A stretch of 64,000 nucleotides of DNA, from contig CAJZBQ010000040.1 in assembly GCA_914767885.1 (NCBI GenBank), positions 372,001 through 436,000 of the forward strand. Direction: 5' to 3'. Positions 55,854 through 64,000 of this stretch are shown here, in pieces (positions within the stretch are counted from its first letter, which is position 1; each line of letters opens with the position of its first letter). A program made the translations under genes and the position numbers. The stretch is from Blepharisma stoltei (lineage: Eukaryota; Ciliophora; Heterotrichea; Heterotrichida; Blepharismidae). The notes below the pieces were generated by a model, which was not told where the DNA came from, ran no database searches, and worked only from the letters and a program-made list of their open reading frames with translations.

Positions 55854-57320
55854 TTAAGATAAATTAAGTCCTTTGGCCAGTATTAAAAGCAGCTCTCTAT
55901 CAACTGATTTCAAATGTTCATATATTGTTTTCCTCATTGCTGCCGCATATGAAAAAATTATCTTTTCCCTTTGTGTTTTTGCATTTTTCCTATCCCTTTC
56001 TACTTGTCTTAAGCTTATCATATTCTCAACTCTTGGAATTATTTGCTTTCTATAGCTCCATAAAGTTTGAATGAAAGCATGCTTTTCATTTTCTTCTTGG
56101 ATTTTTTCATAAAATTCATGAAGGCTTTCTGTTTCAGGGACATCAAATATTGCATTTTGTAGCCATTTGATGCTGAAAAGCTTAATCAAATTTTTGTTCG
56201 GCTGGCCTGGATATAATCTATAGTTGCAGCTATTTTCTGATGCTTTATACTCAAAACAAGCAACATCAGAAAATGTCAAAATCATAAAATCATTTGGATT
56301 TTCTTCAATTACAAACCCAAAGGCTGTTAATAAGTCAAAATTATTTAGCCCAGAGTTATATTGATAGAAAAACTCATTCCCTGCAGATTGATTCCATCCT
56401 GCTACTATGGCAAATGCAGGAACTGGAGTATGTGTCCATATAACAACTCGGCCCTTAAAAGTAGAAGACCTTGGCTGATACCAATGGTTAGCTATAGGGT
56501 TTTCTCTTATATAGTTCTGTAAGGGTTGCGAATTCTGTCCGAAATCATTATTTGGTGGAGCCAACAAGTGAGTTGGTCCCACCAACCAAAGGATTCCGGA
56601 CAGAATCCACAGCTCTTACAGAACTATATATAGGCGGAAATCCTATAAATCTAAGAGTGATATCATAACAGAAAGCTCTTCTTCATCTTTGTATTCATCA
56701 TCATCTATAGTAATTTGAAACAGTTTTAAAATTGTATCTTTAGAGAAGTTATATGATCGGCTCTTAACCATTGATGCAGCTCATAAGTAGGCATCATATT
56801 CTAATGCTTCTTTAGGGACTCCAATTAGCTTGCCTACCCTGTGAATAAAGTTATTGTGACTCTCAGTAAGATTTTTTGTTATAACTTCTCTGGGAAGGCT
56901 ATATAAGTCATATTTATGAAATAATGCAAATTCTTCATCGCTTCAGAAGTCTGGAGTGTCAATATCTACAGGCAATGAATGGATGTATTCTGTGATGAAA
57001 TTTCCTCTTTTCCCTATAAATTTTTCATATAAGATCCTCGCAACTAGTTTTTCATAGGAAGGCAGGCCTTTTAAGTAAGGACTGAACTCAAAAGGCTCGA
57101 TACTGCATAAAGACAGTACCGGCGCACTTTTGAGAACAATATCACCTTCGTGCACATCTGAATTTAATTTAATTCCAAGCCCGCGTCCCTCAAAATAAGT
57201 AATTGTATGGTTCATTGAATTGATTTCTAAGGCTTCGTAGAATTTTAGAAGTCCTTCAGGAGTAGATGTGACGGGAACTGCTTGAGCTGAAGCTAGGAAA
57301 GCCAAAACTAGAGTTAGCAT
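55854..57320 (-). CDS. SET-domain protein (SETD3/Rubisco-methyltransferase type) with signal peptide, one IES
   Basis: From ATG 57320: MLTLVLAFLASAQAVPV, a signal-like start. Removal of the 138-bp insert 56510-56647 joins the two frames: 1329 nt, 442 residues, three or more TGA codons as Trp. The SET core is seen as YFEGRGLGIKLNSDVHEGDI, YLWAASMVKSRSYNF, SLLDLRENPIANHWYQ (the join) and LLTAFGFVIEENPNDF. In this family the tail is a Rubisco LSMT substrate-binding-like helical domain, which fits the helical end here. Such enzymes methylate Lys or His in proteins. A signal peptide is unusual for the class. An alternative start at 57329 (GTG) is not credible. Confidence 0.85.
56510..56647. mobile_element. 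Palindromic IES in the SET-domain gene
   Basis: 138 bp, TA-bounded. Most of it is a large imperfect palindrome: TATAGTTCTGTAAGGGTTGC..ATTCTGTCCG at one side and CGGACAGAAT..CTCTTACAGAACTATA at the other, with GGTGG..CCAACAAG in the centre. About 14 bp (GGATTTCCGCC) lies outside the palindrome on one side only. Removal restores SLLDL|RENPIANHW in frame. Of the TA pairs near the borders only this one gives an open join. Confidence 0.85.
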
Positions 57321-57496
57321 TATAATCACAATATAATGAATTTTTATAATAAAATATGAATTTTTAAGTACTATACCCTTCTTCTTTTGCTATTTAGCAA
57401 CTACTAATCTAATCTTAATATTAAGAGCCAGATCTCAGATCAAGAAAACCCATTTATATAGAATTATTAAAACTTGATAGTTATTTTCTTTCATAT

Positions 57497-58120
57497 TTAC
57501 CACCAATCATCGATATCTAAATCATCCAGTTTTTCTTTGAAAAGGTTCACTAAATTCGTATAAGCTTCTTTTAAATTGTTGTGTGCAGCAAAACTCATAA
57601 AGGTATCCATTACTAGACAAGTAAACGATGTAGCAACTGCTCTGAACTTAAGCGGGACTACTAGGAATAGCATAAATGACATAGGAACCCAATAAAAGAA
57701 ATTTGCCAGCATTGCTAATTCATAATCCCTTTCAAATTTTTCCTTGAGACTGTCTTTTCTGTTTTCTAATATTCACGTGTATCTCATAAAAGCTGTGATT
57801 TCTATAGGCTGATAGAGCGTCTGGTCAATCATGGCTTTTCAAAATGACGTAATAACAGCCTGATGAGATCCCAAAAAGCGATCAAGGAATGGGTATCAAA
57901 GTATAGCTTCGACAGCAATTTCAAGCCCTCCATAAGAAGTGACTGTAAAGGCTCTTCTTTTATTATACCGTTGATTTGGCCCTTCAAGGTATGCCTGAGA
58001 AATATAATCGCCGATTCCAGCAATCAAACATCCACCGAAAACTCTATATGGGATTTACTGCATTGTAAGTGGGCGTATGTCTACTTGGTTAGCGTATCAT
58101 ATCCATACCTTTTTAAGCAT
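57497..58120 (-). CDS. Mpv17/PMP22-family peroxisomal or mitochondrial inner-membrane protein
   Basis: 202 residues from ATG 58120, with one 15-nt intron (58044-58058) and several TGA codons as Trp. Start MLKKVWIWYANQ, then RPLTMQVFGG, GIGDYISQ (the family GD..Q motif), NKRRAFTVTSYGG, LWYPFLDRFLG (the H/L-WY..LD motif) and the end ANFFYWVPMSFMLFLVVPLKF, the WP..NF..VP..yR stretch of Mpv17. About four membrane segments. Mpv17 proteins form channels or pores in mitochondrial or peroxisomal membranes. Divergent from the DHHC gene, 83 bp apart. Order of motifs and length match the family well. Confidence 0.92.
58044..58058 (-). other. 15-nt intron of the Mpv17-family gene
   Basis: Minus-strand GTAAATCCCATATAG, between ACAATGCA and AGTTTTCGG. 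Removal eliminates an in-frame TAA and joins RPLTMQ-VFGGCLIAGIGD. Confidence 0.92.
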
Positions 58121-58203
58121 CTAGTTATCACGGTTAAAATTATTTTTATATCATAAGGATTTTCATTTAACTCTAGAATAGAGTTTAGAGAACTAATAAT
58201 TGC
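58121..58203. promoter_or_regulatory. Bidirectional promoter region
   Basis: 83 bp between the divergent starts of the Mpv17-family gene (minus) and the DHHC gene (plus). It is AT-rich. It must hold both promoters; no specific motif is claimed. Confidence 0.4.
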
Positions 58204-59556
58204 ATGGAAAGAAGAAAAGTTAAGAAAAATGGCTTTGCGCTGCCTTTAAACCCGCTCCAAATCGTAACTTGAATAGCTACAGTTCTGAACGTCGCTTTTG
58301 GCGTGGTCATATCTGTTGCATCAGCTTCTTCTATTTCTATTGTAGGAACTATTTAGTCAATTTTAACACTCGGGTATTTTATTTCTCAAGTGATTGTTAT
58401 TGTTTTGGGCTATTTGATAACTATTAGTGGATAAATAAAATGGCATTCGGTTCGAGAGAAATTAGCTTTGCTAATTTTCTCTCCCTCATGGAAATTTTAT
58501 TTATAGGGTTAGGTTTTCACTCGAAGACTTCTGGACAGCAATAGCGGTTTAACTCTGGGATAACCAGAGGAACCACTCCTCAGTCCACTCAAGATTTCGG
58601 GCTTTTACCTCTCAGCACATCCCCACGGGAGTATGACCCTCAGGCGGAACACGCGCAGGAGCTGAGTCGAACGACAAGGGCGACGGCAACGCGCCGGGTG
58701 AGACGTGCAGCAGAGCTGGTGAAGTAGGAGTTGATAGAAGGCTTGGACGGGCTGACCTGTGCCAAGATGGCTCGCCTACGTCATCAGTTTTGCCATAGGC
58801 CCTTTTGGGCTGCGGCACTAGACACCTTAAACACCAGATAAGTAAGTAAGTAAGATAACTATTAGTGACCCAACTGACCCAGTGTCTATTGCTTATATAA
58901 AGGCGAGAAATGAAAATGTGTATTTTGATGAAAGAATGTATAACTCTTTTTGCTCTATTTGTGCTTGTCTGGTTAATGATAAGAGCAAGCATTGTGGAGT
59001 ATGCAATCGATGCGTTGATGATTTTGATCATCATTGTGTGTGGCTTAACAATTGTGTTGGGAAAAAGAATTATAAGATATTTATCTATCTGATTATTGTG
59101 CAAAATATTAATATGTGTTTCTTACTTGGGATAAGCGTAACCTTAATTGATTTCAAATACTCCAATGAGACAAGATATAATTCTTTGGTTGAAAGTATGC
59201 TTGATATCGGAGAATTCGATCTTATTTTAGTTTTAGCTTTTATCTTGGTGGTTGAAACATCTTTTGTGATTGTTTTTTTGACATTGCTGTGCGGTCTGCA
59301 TGGGTGACTGAAGCTCAATAATCTAACCACTTATGAATGGATAAGTTTGAGGAGGAGAAACATAAAAATAAGTGTTATTCGAACTGGAGGAAATGATTCA
59401 ACGATGATTGCTGGCTTAGACCAGAGCTTTGCAGATAACGAAAAGTGCAGCAAGTTCACAAACAGTCTTAAGATTGATAGTATGGCTAAGGACGAGATCT
59501 TACAAATATTTAACGGCATTCCGGTTGAAGATAATGCCCCGAATCGTACTTTTTAA
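58204..59556 (+). CDS. DHHC protein S-acyltransferase (palmitoyltransferase), interrupted by a retroposon
   Basis: ATG 58204; 299 residues after removing a 15-nt intron (58342-58356) and the 438-bp retroposon (58430-58867). Two N-terminal membrane segments ([38 protein letters not shown]), the DPTDP-like motif (SDPTDPVS), a Cys-rich domain [18 protein letters not shown], and [16 protein letters not shown] with the DHHC catalytic motif. Two more membrane segments and a TTYEW motif (the family TTxE) follow. TGA is Trp at several places. It should S-acylate Cys of membrane proteins in the Golgi or plasma membrane. Confidence 0.93.
58342..58356 (+). other. 15-nt intron of the DHHC gene
   Basis: GTAGGAACTATTTAG. 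Removal eliminates an in-frame TAG within the second membrane segment. Confidence 0.9.
58430..58867 (+). mobile_element. Retroposon RA insertion in the DHHC gene
   Basis: 438 bp with a perfect 14-bp duplication, GATAACTATTAGTG (58416-58429 and 58854-58867). It has a (TAAG)n tail just before the right copy, so it is on the plus strand. The 5' end ATGGCATTCGGTTCGAGAG and the GAACACGCGCAGGAGCTGAG block match the copies at 10430 and 63487. Removal joins [13 protein letters not shown] in frame (438 = 0 mod 3). Confidence 0.9.
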
Positions 59557-60163
59557 GCCTTGTATAACTTTGAAAATTTACGAAATAGTTTTAGAAACTT
59601 AATAATAAATATTGCCCTATTATCAATTCAATTCATATTAAAATCATGTTTTAAAATTCTACGCTCGTCAAAAATTTATTAAATATTACGAAAATTTAAT
59701 AAAGCAAACATTTTTAATTTTGCAAAAGTATATAATAGCATTTATACTTGATAAAATAAAGTTTACCAGAAATTCATTAAGATAGAATCATGATTATAAA
59801 AAAAGAAACGAAATTAATTGTATGCTATGAAAATTATTATTGTTATCTTTGCTTTTCAATAGAGATGCATTTTTAGTAGCGAGAAATAAGATTAGAAAAA
59901 GAGTCATTTGAATTATAATGGATTGGCAAATCATAGAATTCAAAGAAAATTAATTAGAAATTGTGATGCTCCTTTCAAGAAATTTTTATTTATTGACCAT
60001 AAATATTCGAATCTAGAATTCTTAAAATAGAAATTCTGAACTTAAATAATAATTAATAGGAATAATAAGCGAAAAGATGGTCAATAACTAAAGCCACTTA
60101 TAAAGCTTATGAATTTAAAAGCTCTAAGGGTTTACCTTCTATAAAAACTGCTCTTTAATTGCT
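59557..60163. other. AT-rich intergenic DNA
   Basis: No gene or repeat recognised downstream of the DHHC gene up to the next MITE. Confidence 0.45.
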
Positions 60164-60502
60164 TACTCCCCCCTCCGTGAGTGAACAAAAAAGTTTGTTC
60201 ACTCACGGAGGGGGGTTTAATTTTTTTTTTTTTAAAATTTATATATAAATTTTATAGAAGTTTTTTTTTCTTCAAAAATCTCACTTCTATAAAAATTTGA
60301 AAGCAAATATTAATTTAATTTGTAAAAATTTATGTTTTAAAACGCAATTTATTTAAATTAAACAAAATTAGCCGAGATTTCATTATCACTATATATAAAA
60401 AATTTTTTCCATAAAAAATTTTTGTTCACTTACGGAGGGTGGGTTTTTGTACAAAAAATAGGGATTTTTCTAATGGTTTTGTTCACTCACAGAGGGGGGA
60501 GT
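60164..60502. mobile_element. Well-preserved MITE family A copy (intergenic)
   Basis: 339 bp with TAs at 60164 and 60503. Left end CTCCCCCCTCCGTGAGTG, then the inverse GTTCACTCACGGAGGGGGG. Right end TTCACTTACGGAGGGTGGG and then GTTCACTCACAGAGGGGGG. One arm carries two copies of the terminal motif in opposite orientation. It gives a good reference copy. Confidence 0.92.
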
Positions 60503-60743
60503 TAGAAAACTAGTTTGCTTATGCAACTGATCTTATCCATTTCCTGCATCTATTTCTTCTTTCGACTAAAGTAATTAATTGATTCTCCTAGAATAAACGT
60601 TTTTATGAATTATTATTTCTGCTTACACTTATCCCCAATATTATCTCAAAATCAGTAGACTTCTTTTTTTACATAAGTTCCATTAGTGGCTAGTCTTTTC
60701 TTAGGATTTCATAGGTCTATAGATCACAATAAAAAATTTTGTC

Positions 60744-61724
60744 ATGGAAGAATTTGAGGCTAATATTCCTCTCTCCACAATAGATTCTCAGCCATATCTT
60801 GAATCAGAATCTGTCCCCAGAGTGAGCGTGACTTTACGGCCTGCTTCTTCTTCAGGTTCTGTAAAATCTGGGAGGTTAAACCAATCAACTCAAAGTTTAA
60901 AGAAAATCCCTTCTATAACTGTGAGCATTGAAGACTTACTTCAAGCTCAGCACGCAGGATACAAAGCTAAGCTTAACTTGAAAATATTAGAAAAAGAATC
61001 TCAAGAAGCAGCTCAGTTGAAAGAAAAGCCATTAATTAACCCGAAATCTAGAAGAATGGCTGAAGCTAGAAGAAGTTTGGACCTCCAAAATGAAAAGGAG
61101 TCGGCGAAGCGAGCAGAAAGAGATAAGCTTCAGTCCTTTAGAGCAATGAATTCGTATATCAGCTTAGAAAGTTTAAAAAAGTCTTTAACAGCAAGATCAA
61201 AATCAGTATCTGAAATCCCAACTCCAAAGAAAAACTACTTAAAAATGAGTGTAGTTGACAGAGTTCATTCTTGGTTCGAAGAAAAACAGAAAAAAATCGA
61301 AACGCAAAGACGGCAGTCCTTTGACAATGAACTAGTTGGATGCACTTTTCAGCCAGAGCTATCACCTAGAATTCCAATCGCGAACTCATCTGAGTCCACA
61401 AATGATCAAAAATTATCTCTTAAAAGAACCTATAGTTATTCTAGCAAGAAACCTTCAAAATCACTTGATCTCCAGAAAGATAAAAACTACACTGCCTATT
61501 GCTCAGTGACTAAAAAGGGCATTCCACTAAGAATTCCTCCCCCTAATTCTTCAAGAACTCTCACTCGGACTACTAGAGGAAGCTCCAAAGATATGAGCTC
61601 ACCCATCCTCTCCCAGTTTTATAGTCAATTGACTCCATATCATGCTGACTACAGATTCAAATCTGGATTCAACTCAAAAGCATTCCTTTTAAAAGCCAAA
61701 CCTATGGTTGACTATACATTTTAA
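60744..61724 (+). CDS. Basic, Ser-rich protein of unknown function
   Basis: 326 codons from ATG 60744 to TAA, no TGA used, no intron. Polar throughout. A Lys/Glu helix (AEARRSLDLQNEKESAKRAE) lies at about residues 108-135, a possible amphipathic helix MSVVDRVHSWFEEKQKKIE at about 170, then CTFQPELSPRIP, a [CF]-T-F-x-P-x-[IL] motif common in ciliate cytoskeletal proteins. The end (FYSQLTPYHADYRFKSGF) is aromatic. No enzymatic domain or membrane segment. I do not recognise a family. Confidence 0.8.
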   Translation: MEEFEANIPLSTIDSQPYLESESVPRVSVTLRPASSSGSVKSGRLNQSTQSLKKIPSITVSIEDLLQAQHAGYKAKLNLKILEKESQEAAQLKEKPLINPKSRRMAEARRSLDLQNEKESAKRAERDKLQSFRAMNSYISLESLKKSLTARSKSVSEIPTPKKNYLKMSVVDRVHSWFEEKQKKIETQRRQSFDNELVGCTFQPELSPRIPIANSSESTNDQKLSLKRTYSYSSKKPSKSLDLQKDKNYTAYCSVTKKGIPLRIPPPNSSRTLTRTTRGSSKDMSSPILSQFYSQLTPYHADYRFKSGFNSKAFLLKAKPMVDYTF

Positions 61725-61833
61725 ATATTTCTTAATTATGTAAATTTTATAAAAAGCTTTCCCTTGAATTTTCCAATGCTGTTGAAAGCTATTATTAGTG
61801 GGCAATCCAAGAAAAAGCCTTATAAATAAGGAT

Positions 61834-62916
61834 ATGGGACAATCTTGCTCGTGTTTAAAAGAACATATTGTAGAAGAAAGCCAAGTGATACTAGACAAAG
61901 CCAATAGTAAACTCAAGCAGAAGCAAGATTCATCTGTCGTTTTATTTAACTCAAAATCGTCCATACGTACAATAAGTGTTCCGTCAGTCATAATGATCCA
62001 ATCTATCCTGAGAGGCTTCCTAGATCGTCGAGCTTTAGCGCCTAAAGTCAGAGCTTCTCACCACAAAAGAATGGTCTCCGATACCAATTCAAGATCTTTA
62101 ATGGAAATCCAAGGGGTCTTGCCTGACTACTCTACTCCATTAACAAGATCAGCTGCGAAAAAGCTTGGACCTTTCAAATATGAAAAGTCTTTAAACGATG
62201 GAGTCGTGATATCAAAAAAACCTCCAGTTCAGCTTGAAAACGGAGCAATTTATATTGGAGAATGAAATGATAAATGGGAAAGGCATGGAAGAGGGGTTTT
62301 GCTGTGAAAAGATGGATCCAAGTATGAAGGACACTGGAGAAACGACATGGCGAACGGCAAAGGAAGGCTTATTCATGCTGATGGAGACGTTTATGATGGG
62401 GACTGGGAAGATGATAAAGCTAAAGGTAACGGAATTTTCATACATGCCGATAATACGAGATATGAAGGAAGCTGACTTGATGACAAGCAGCATGGATACG
62501 GAATTGAGACTTGGCCTGATAATTCAAAATATGAAGGAGAATATTGATACGGAAAAAAGCATGGGAAAGGAAAATTTTTATGAAGTGACAAAAGCTCATA
62601 TGAAGGGGAGTTTTTTGAAGGAAATATTCACGGGTTCGGAACTTATATATGAAGTGATCAAAGAAAATATGTAGGTGAGTGGAAAAACAACAAAATGGAT
62701 GGAAAAGGAACTTTTACATGGCTCGATGGAAGATGCTACACAGGAGAGTATTTAAACGATAAAAAGCATGGATACGGAGTTTTTGCTTGGCCAGACGGAA
62801 AGAAATATGAAGGGTATTGGGCTGATGGCAAGCAAGATGGAAAAGGGGTTTTAATTAATGGAAAAGGGGACAGAAAAGAAGGAGAGTGGAAGGATGGAAA
62901 AGTGGTGAAAAAATAA
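61834..62916 (+). CDS. MORN-repeat protein with N-myristoylation signal and IQ motif
   Basis: 360 residues from ATG 61834. The start [10 protein letters not shown] fits N-myristoylation at Gly2 with adjacent Cys for palmitoylation; this choice is better than the upstream GTG at 61798. An IQ motif follows at about residues 50-65 ([14 protein letters not shown]). From about residue 140 there are eight or nine MORN repeats (YxGEW..GxGxxxWxDGxxYEG), ending [13 protein letters not shown]. Six TGA codons all sit at the conserved Trp of repeats, direct evidence for UGA = Trp. MORN proteins tether membranes to cytoskeleton; a cortical role is likely. Confidence 0.92.
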
Positions 62917-63109
62917 GTTCATAGATCAGAATACTGAAAGATTTAATCGTATGAAAAGTATTTTACTTAATTTCTGACAATTTATTAAATATAATTTAAT
63001 CAAAAATCTCTAAATGTTTTCCATTTTTCATTTATATAAAAATAAGTGAAATTATTTTAAGTTGAGCTAAAAGGTTAAGCTGGTCATAAGCTGCTAAACT
63101 CACTAGCCT
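62917..63109. other. Short convergent spacer
   Basis: AT-rich region between the MORN gene (plus) and the 3' end of the right-edge gene (minus). Confidence 0.35.
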
Positions 63110-64000
63110 TTACTTATCCTTTCCTTCAAAGAAAAAGCAGTCTTCATATGCCTCGGCGTTTAATTGAGAAAATGGAAGGCTGCCTTTTGGATTTCCGCCT
63201 GAACCTTCTATCCAAGGATTAGCTGCCAAGGACCGGCCCACCTGGAGGTTCCAGTAGGTCCCTGCAAAGAGAAACCATGTTGTCGGCAAAACTTGCTTAG
63301 CCTATCTAGCAGGCAGGAAAACCTTCAGGGGAGATATACTAAAATAAATTAGATGGCGCGCAATGCGCCATCTATAGGAAGGGCCTATATGAGACTTCCC
63401 TCTTTGTCTGCCCTAAAGCCCGATGGATAATCGAAAACTGACATATAATGTTTTCACTTCATCGCATGGGTACTACCTGCAGCATCTTAATCTTAATCTT
63501 AATTATCTATAAAGCTTTACGTCCACTACGGGTAGCCAACTCCAGAGCTGCCACCATATCTATCCATGTGTCGGGCCCAGAAATCGCTGGATCGATCCTT
63601 TTTGATCGCCAGGGCACGGGCAAATAAGGCGTTCCGGCTTCGACGGGCTTCGCTGCCGCCACGGCTTTATTCCGACTCAGCTCCTGTGCGTGTTCCGCCT
63701 GAGGGTTCATCTCCCTTGGGATGTGCTGAGGGATAAAGACCTGAGAATCTTGATCGCGCTGAGGAGCAGTTCCTCTGGTTATCTCCAAAATTAAACCGCT
63801 GTTGCTGTGTAGAAGTTCTCGAGGTAAAACCCAACCCCATAAATAAAAATTGCTTGAGTGAGAGAAAGTTAGCGGAGCTAACTTCGTTTGAAGCGAAAGC
63901 CATTTTATTTATAGCAGTTGCCCGATGATGCGCTCTCAATGCGCCATCATCGGGCAACTGCTATATTCTACCTGCTGTATCAGGAGAGCACATCAAAGTC
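63110..64000 (-). CDS. 3' part of an unidentified gene, interrupted, running off the right edge
   Basis: On the minus strand coding continues from outside the window as LMCSPDTAG, skips the retroposon 63487-63981 (joining TAGSTHAMKWKHYMSVFD in frame) and goes on with YPSGFRADKEGSLI to 63388. After a disturbed stretch with a small palindrome (63300-63387), coding resumes in another frame as KQVLPTTWFLFAGTYWNLQV and ends NAEAYEDCFFFEGKDK before TAA at 63112. I could not resolve the internal join: no single TA pair gives an open frame. The GC-richer, aromatic, Gly-rich sequence suggests an enzyme, but no family is recognised. Confidence 0.6.
63350..63374. repeat. Small TA-flanked palindrome
   Basis: GATGGCGC, GCAAT, GCGCCATC between TAs. 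It shares GATGGCGC / GCGCCATC with the hairpins at 20687 and 63912. It lies where the right-edge gene loses its frame, so it is probably part of an IES. Confidence 0.65.
63487..63981 (-). mobile_element. Retroposon RA insertion in the right-edge gene, with a hairpin at its 5' end
   Basis: 495 bp between CTACCTGCAGCATC (63473-63486) and CTACCTGCTGTATC (63968-63981), 12 of 14 identical. A tail TTAATCTTAATCTTAATT follows the left copy, so it is on the minus strand. GC-rich body matches the RA copies at 10430 and 58430. Between the element's 5' end and the right duplication lies a 52-bp palindrome. Confidence 0.8.
63912..63963. repeat. Palindrome related to the one at 20687
   Basis: TAGCAGTTGCCCGATGATGC and GCGC in one arm, GCGCCATCATCGGGCAACTG and CTA in the other, with a 7-nt loop. 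Shares TTGCCCGA-GATG-GCGC with 20687-20730. Confidence 0.85.

Overview
The window looks like germline (micronuclear) DNA of a heterotrich ciliate, most probably Blepharisma. Two signs in the sequence support this. First, TGA is read as tryptophan: it stands at conserved Trp positions in MORN repeats, in a DHHC palmitoyltransferase, in an Mpv17-family protein and in a SET-domain protein, while TAA and TAG act as stops. Second, introns are exactly 15 nt with GT..AG ends; five are found, in the kinase (2), the Not4-like gene, the Mpv17 gene and the DHHC gene. Gene-poor DNA is very AT-rich and genes are closely packed.

Layout: 1-9.9 kb holds a partial minus-strand gene, centrin, a MOK-type kinase, a Not4-like RNA-binding protein, a cathepsin L pseudogene, a WD40 gene and an intact cathepsin L. 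10-12.3 kb is a retroposon carrying a long-terminal-inverted-repeat element with five ~165-bp tandem repeats. 12.8-16 kb has two coiled-coil genes resembling the C-terminal part of CFAP57 and a charged coiled-coil gene. 16.4-23.5 kb is gene-poor: a CCHC-containing pseudogene, a small gene, two paralogous C2H2 zinc-finger genes and three elements. 23.6-39.1 kb is one giant gene (4342 codons after editing) for a Cys-rich, REJ-like, multi-pass membrane protein. 39-43.4 kb is pseudogenes and elements. 43.4-55.7 kb is a second giant gene (3338 codons) for a LamG-like/Cys-rich/REJ/GPS membrane protein. 55.8-64 kb holds a SET-domain gene, an Mpv17-family gene, a DHHC palmitoyltransferase, a basic protein, a MORN-repeat protein and the 3' part of another gene.

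The main feature is how many genes are interrupted. About fifteen insertions lie inside protein-coding genes, and for nearly all of them removal restores one continuous frame (checked by length modulo 3 and by the protein sequence across the junction). They are of at least three sorts: TA-bounded MITEs with the terminal motif CTCCCCCCTCCGTGAGTG; short TA-bounded palindromic or AT-rich elements; and SINE/LINE-like retroposons with 11-16 bp target-site duplications and short repeat tails. These behave as internal eliminated sequences (IESs). The window is therefore a germline locus whose genes become readable only after DNA elimination. No tools were run; all alignments are by eye.
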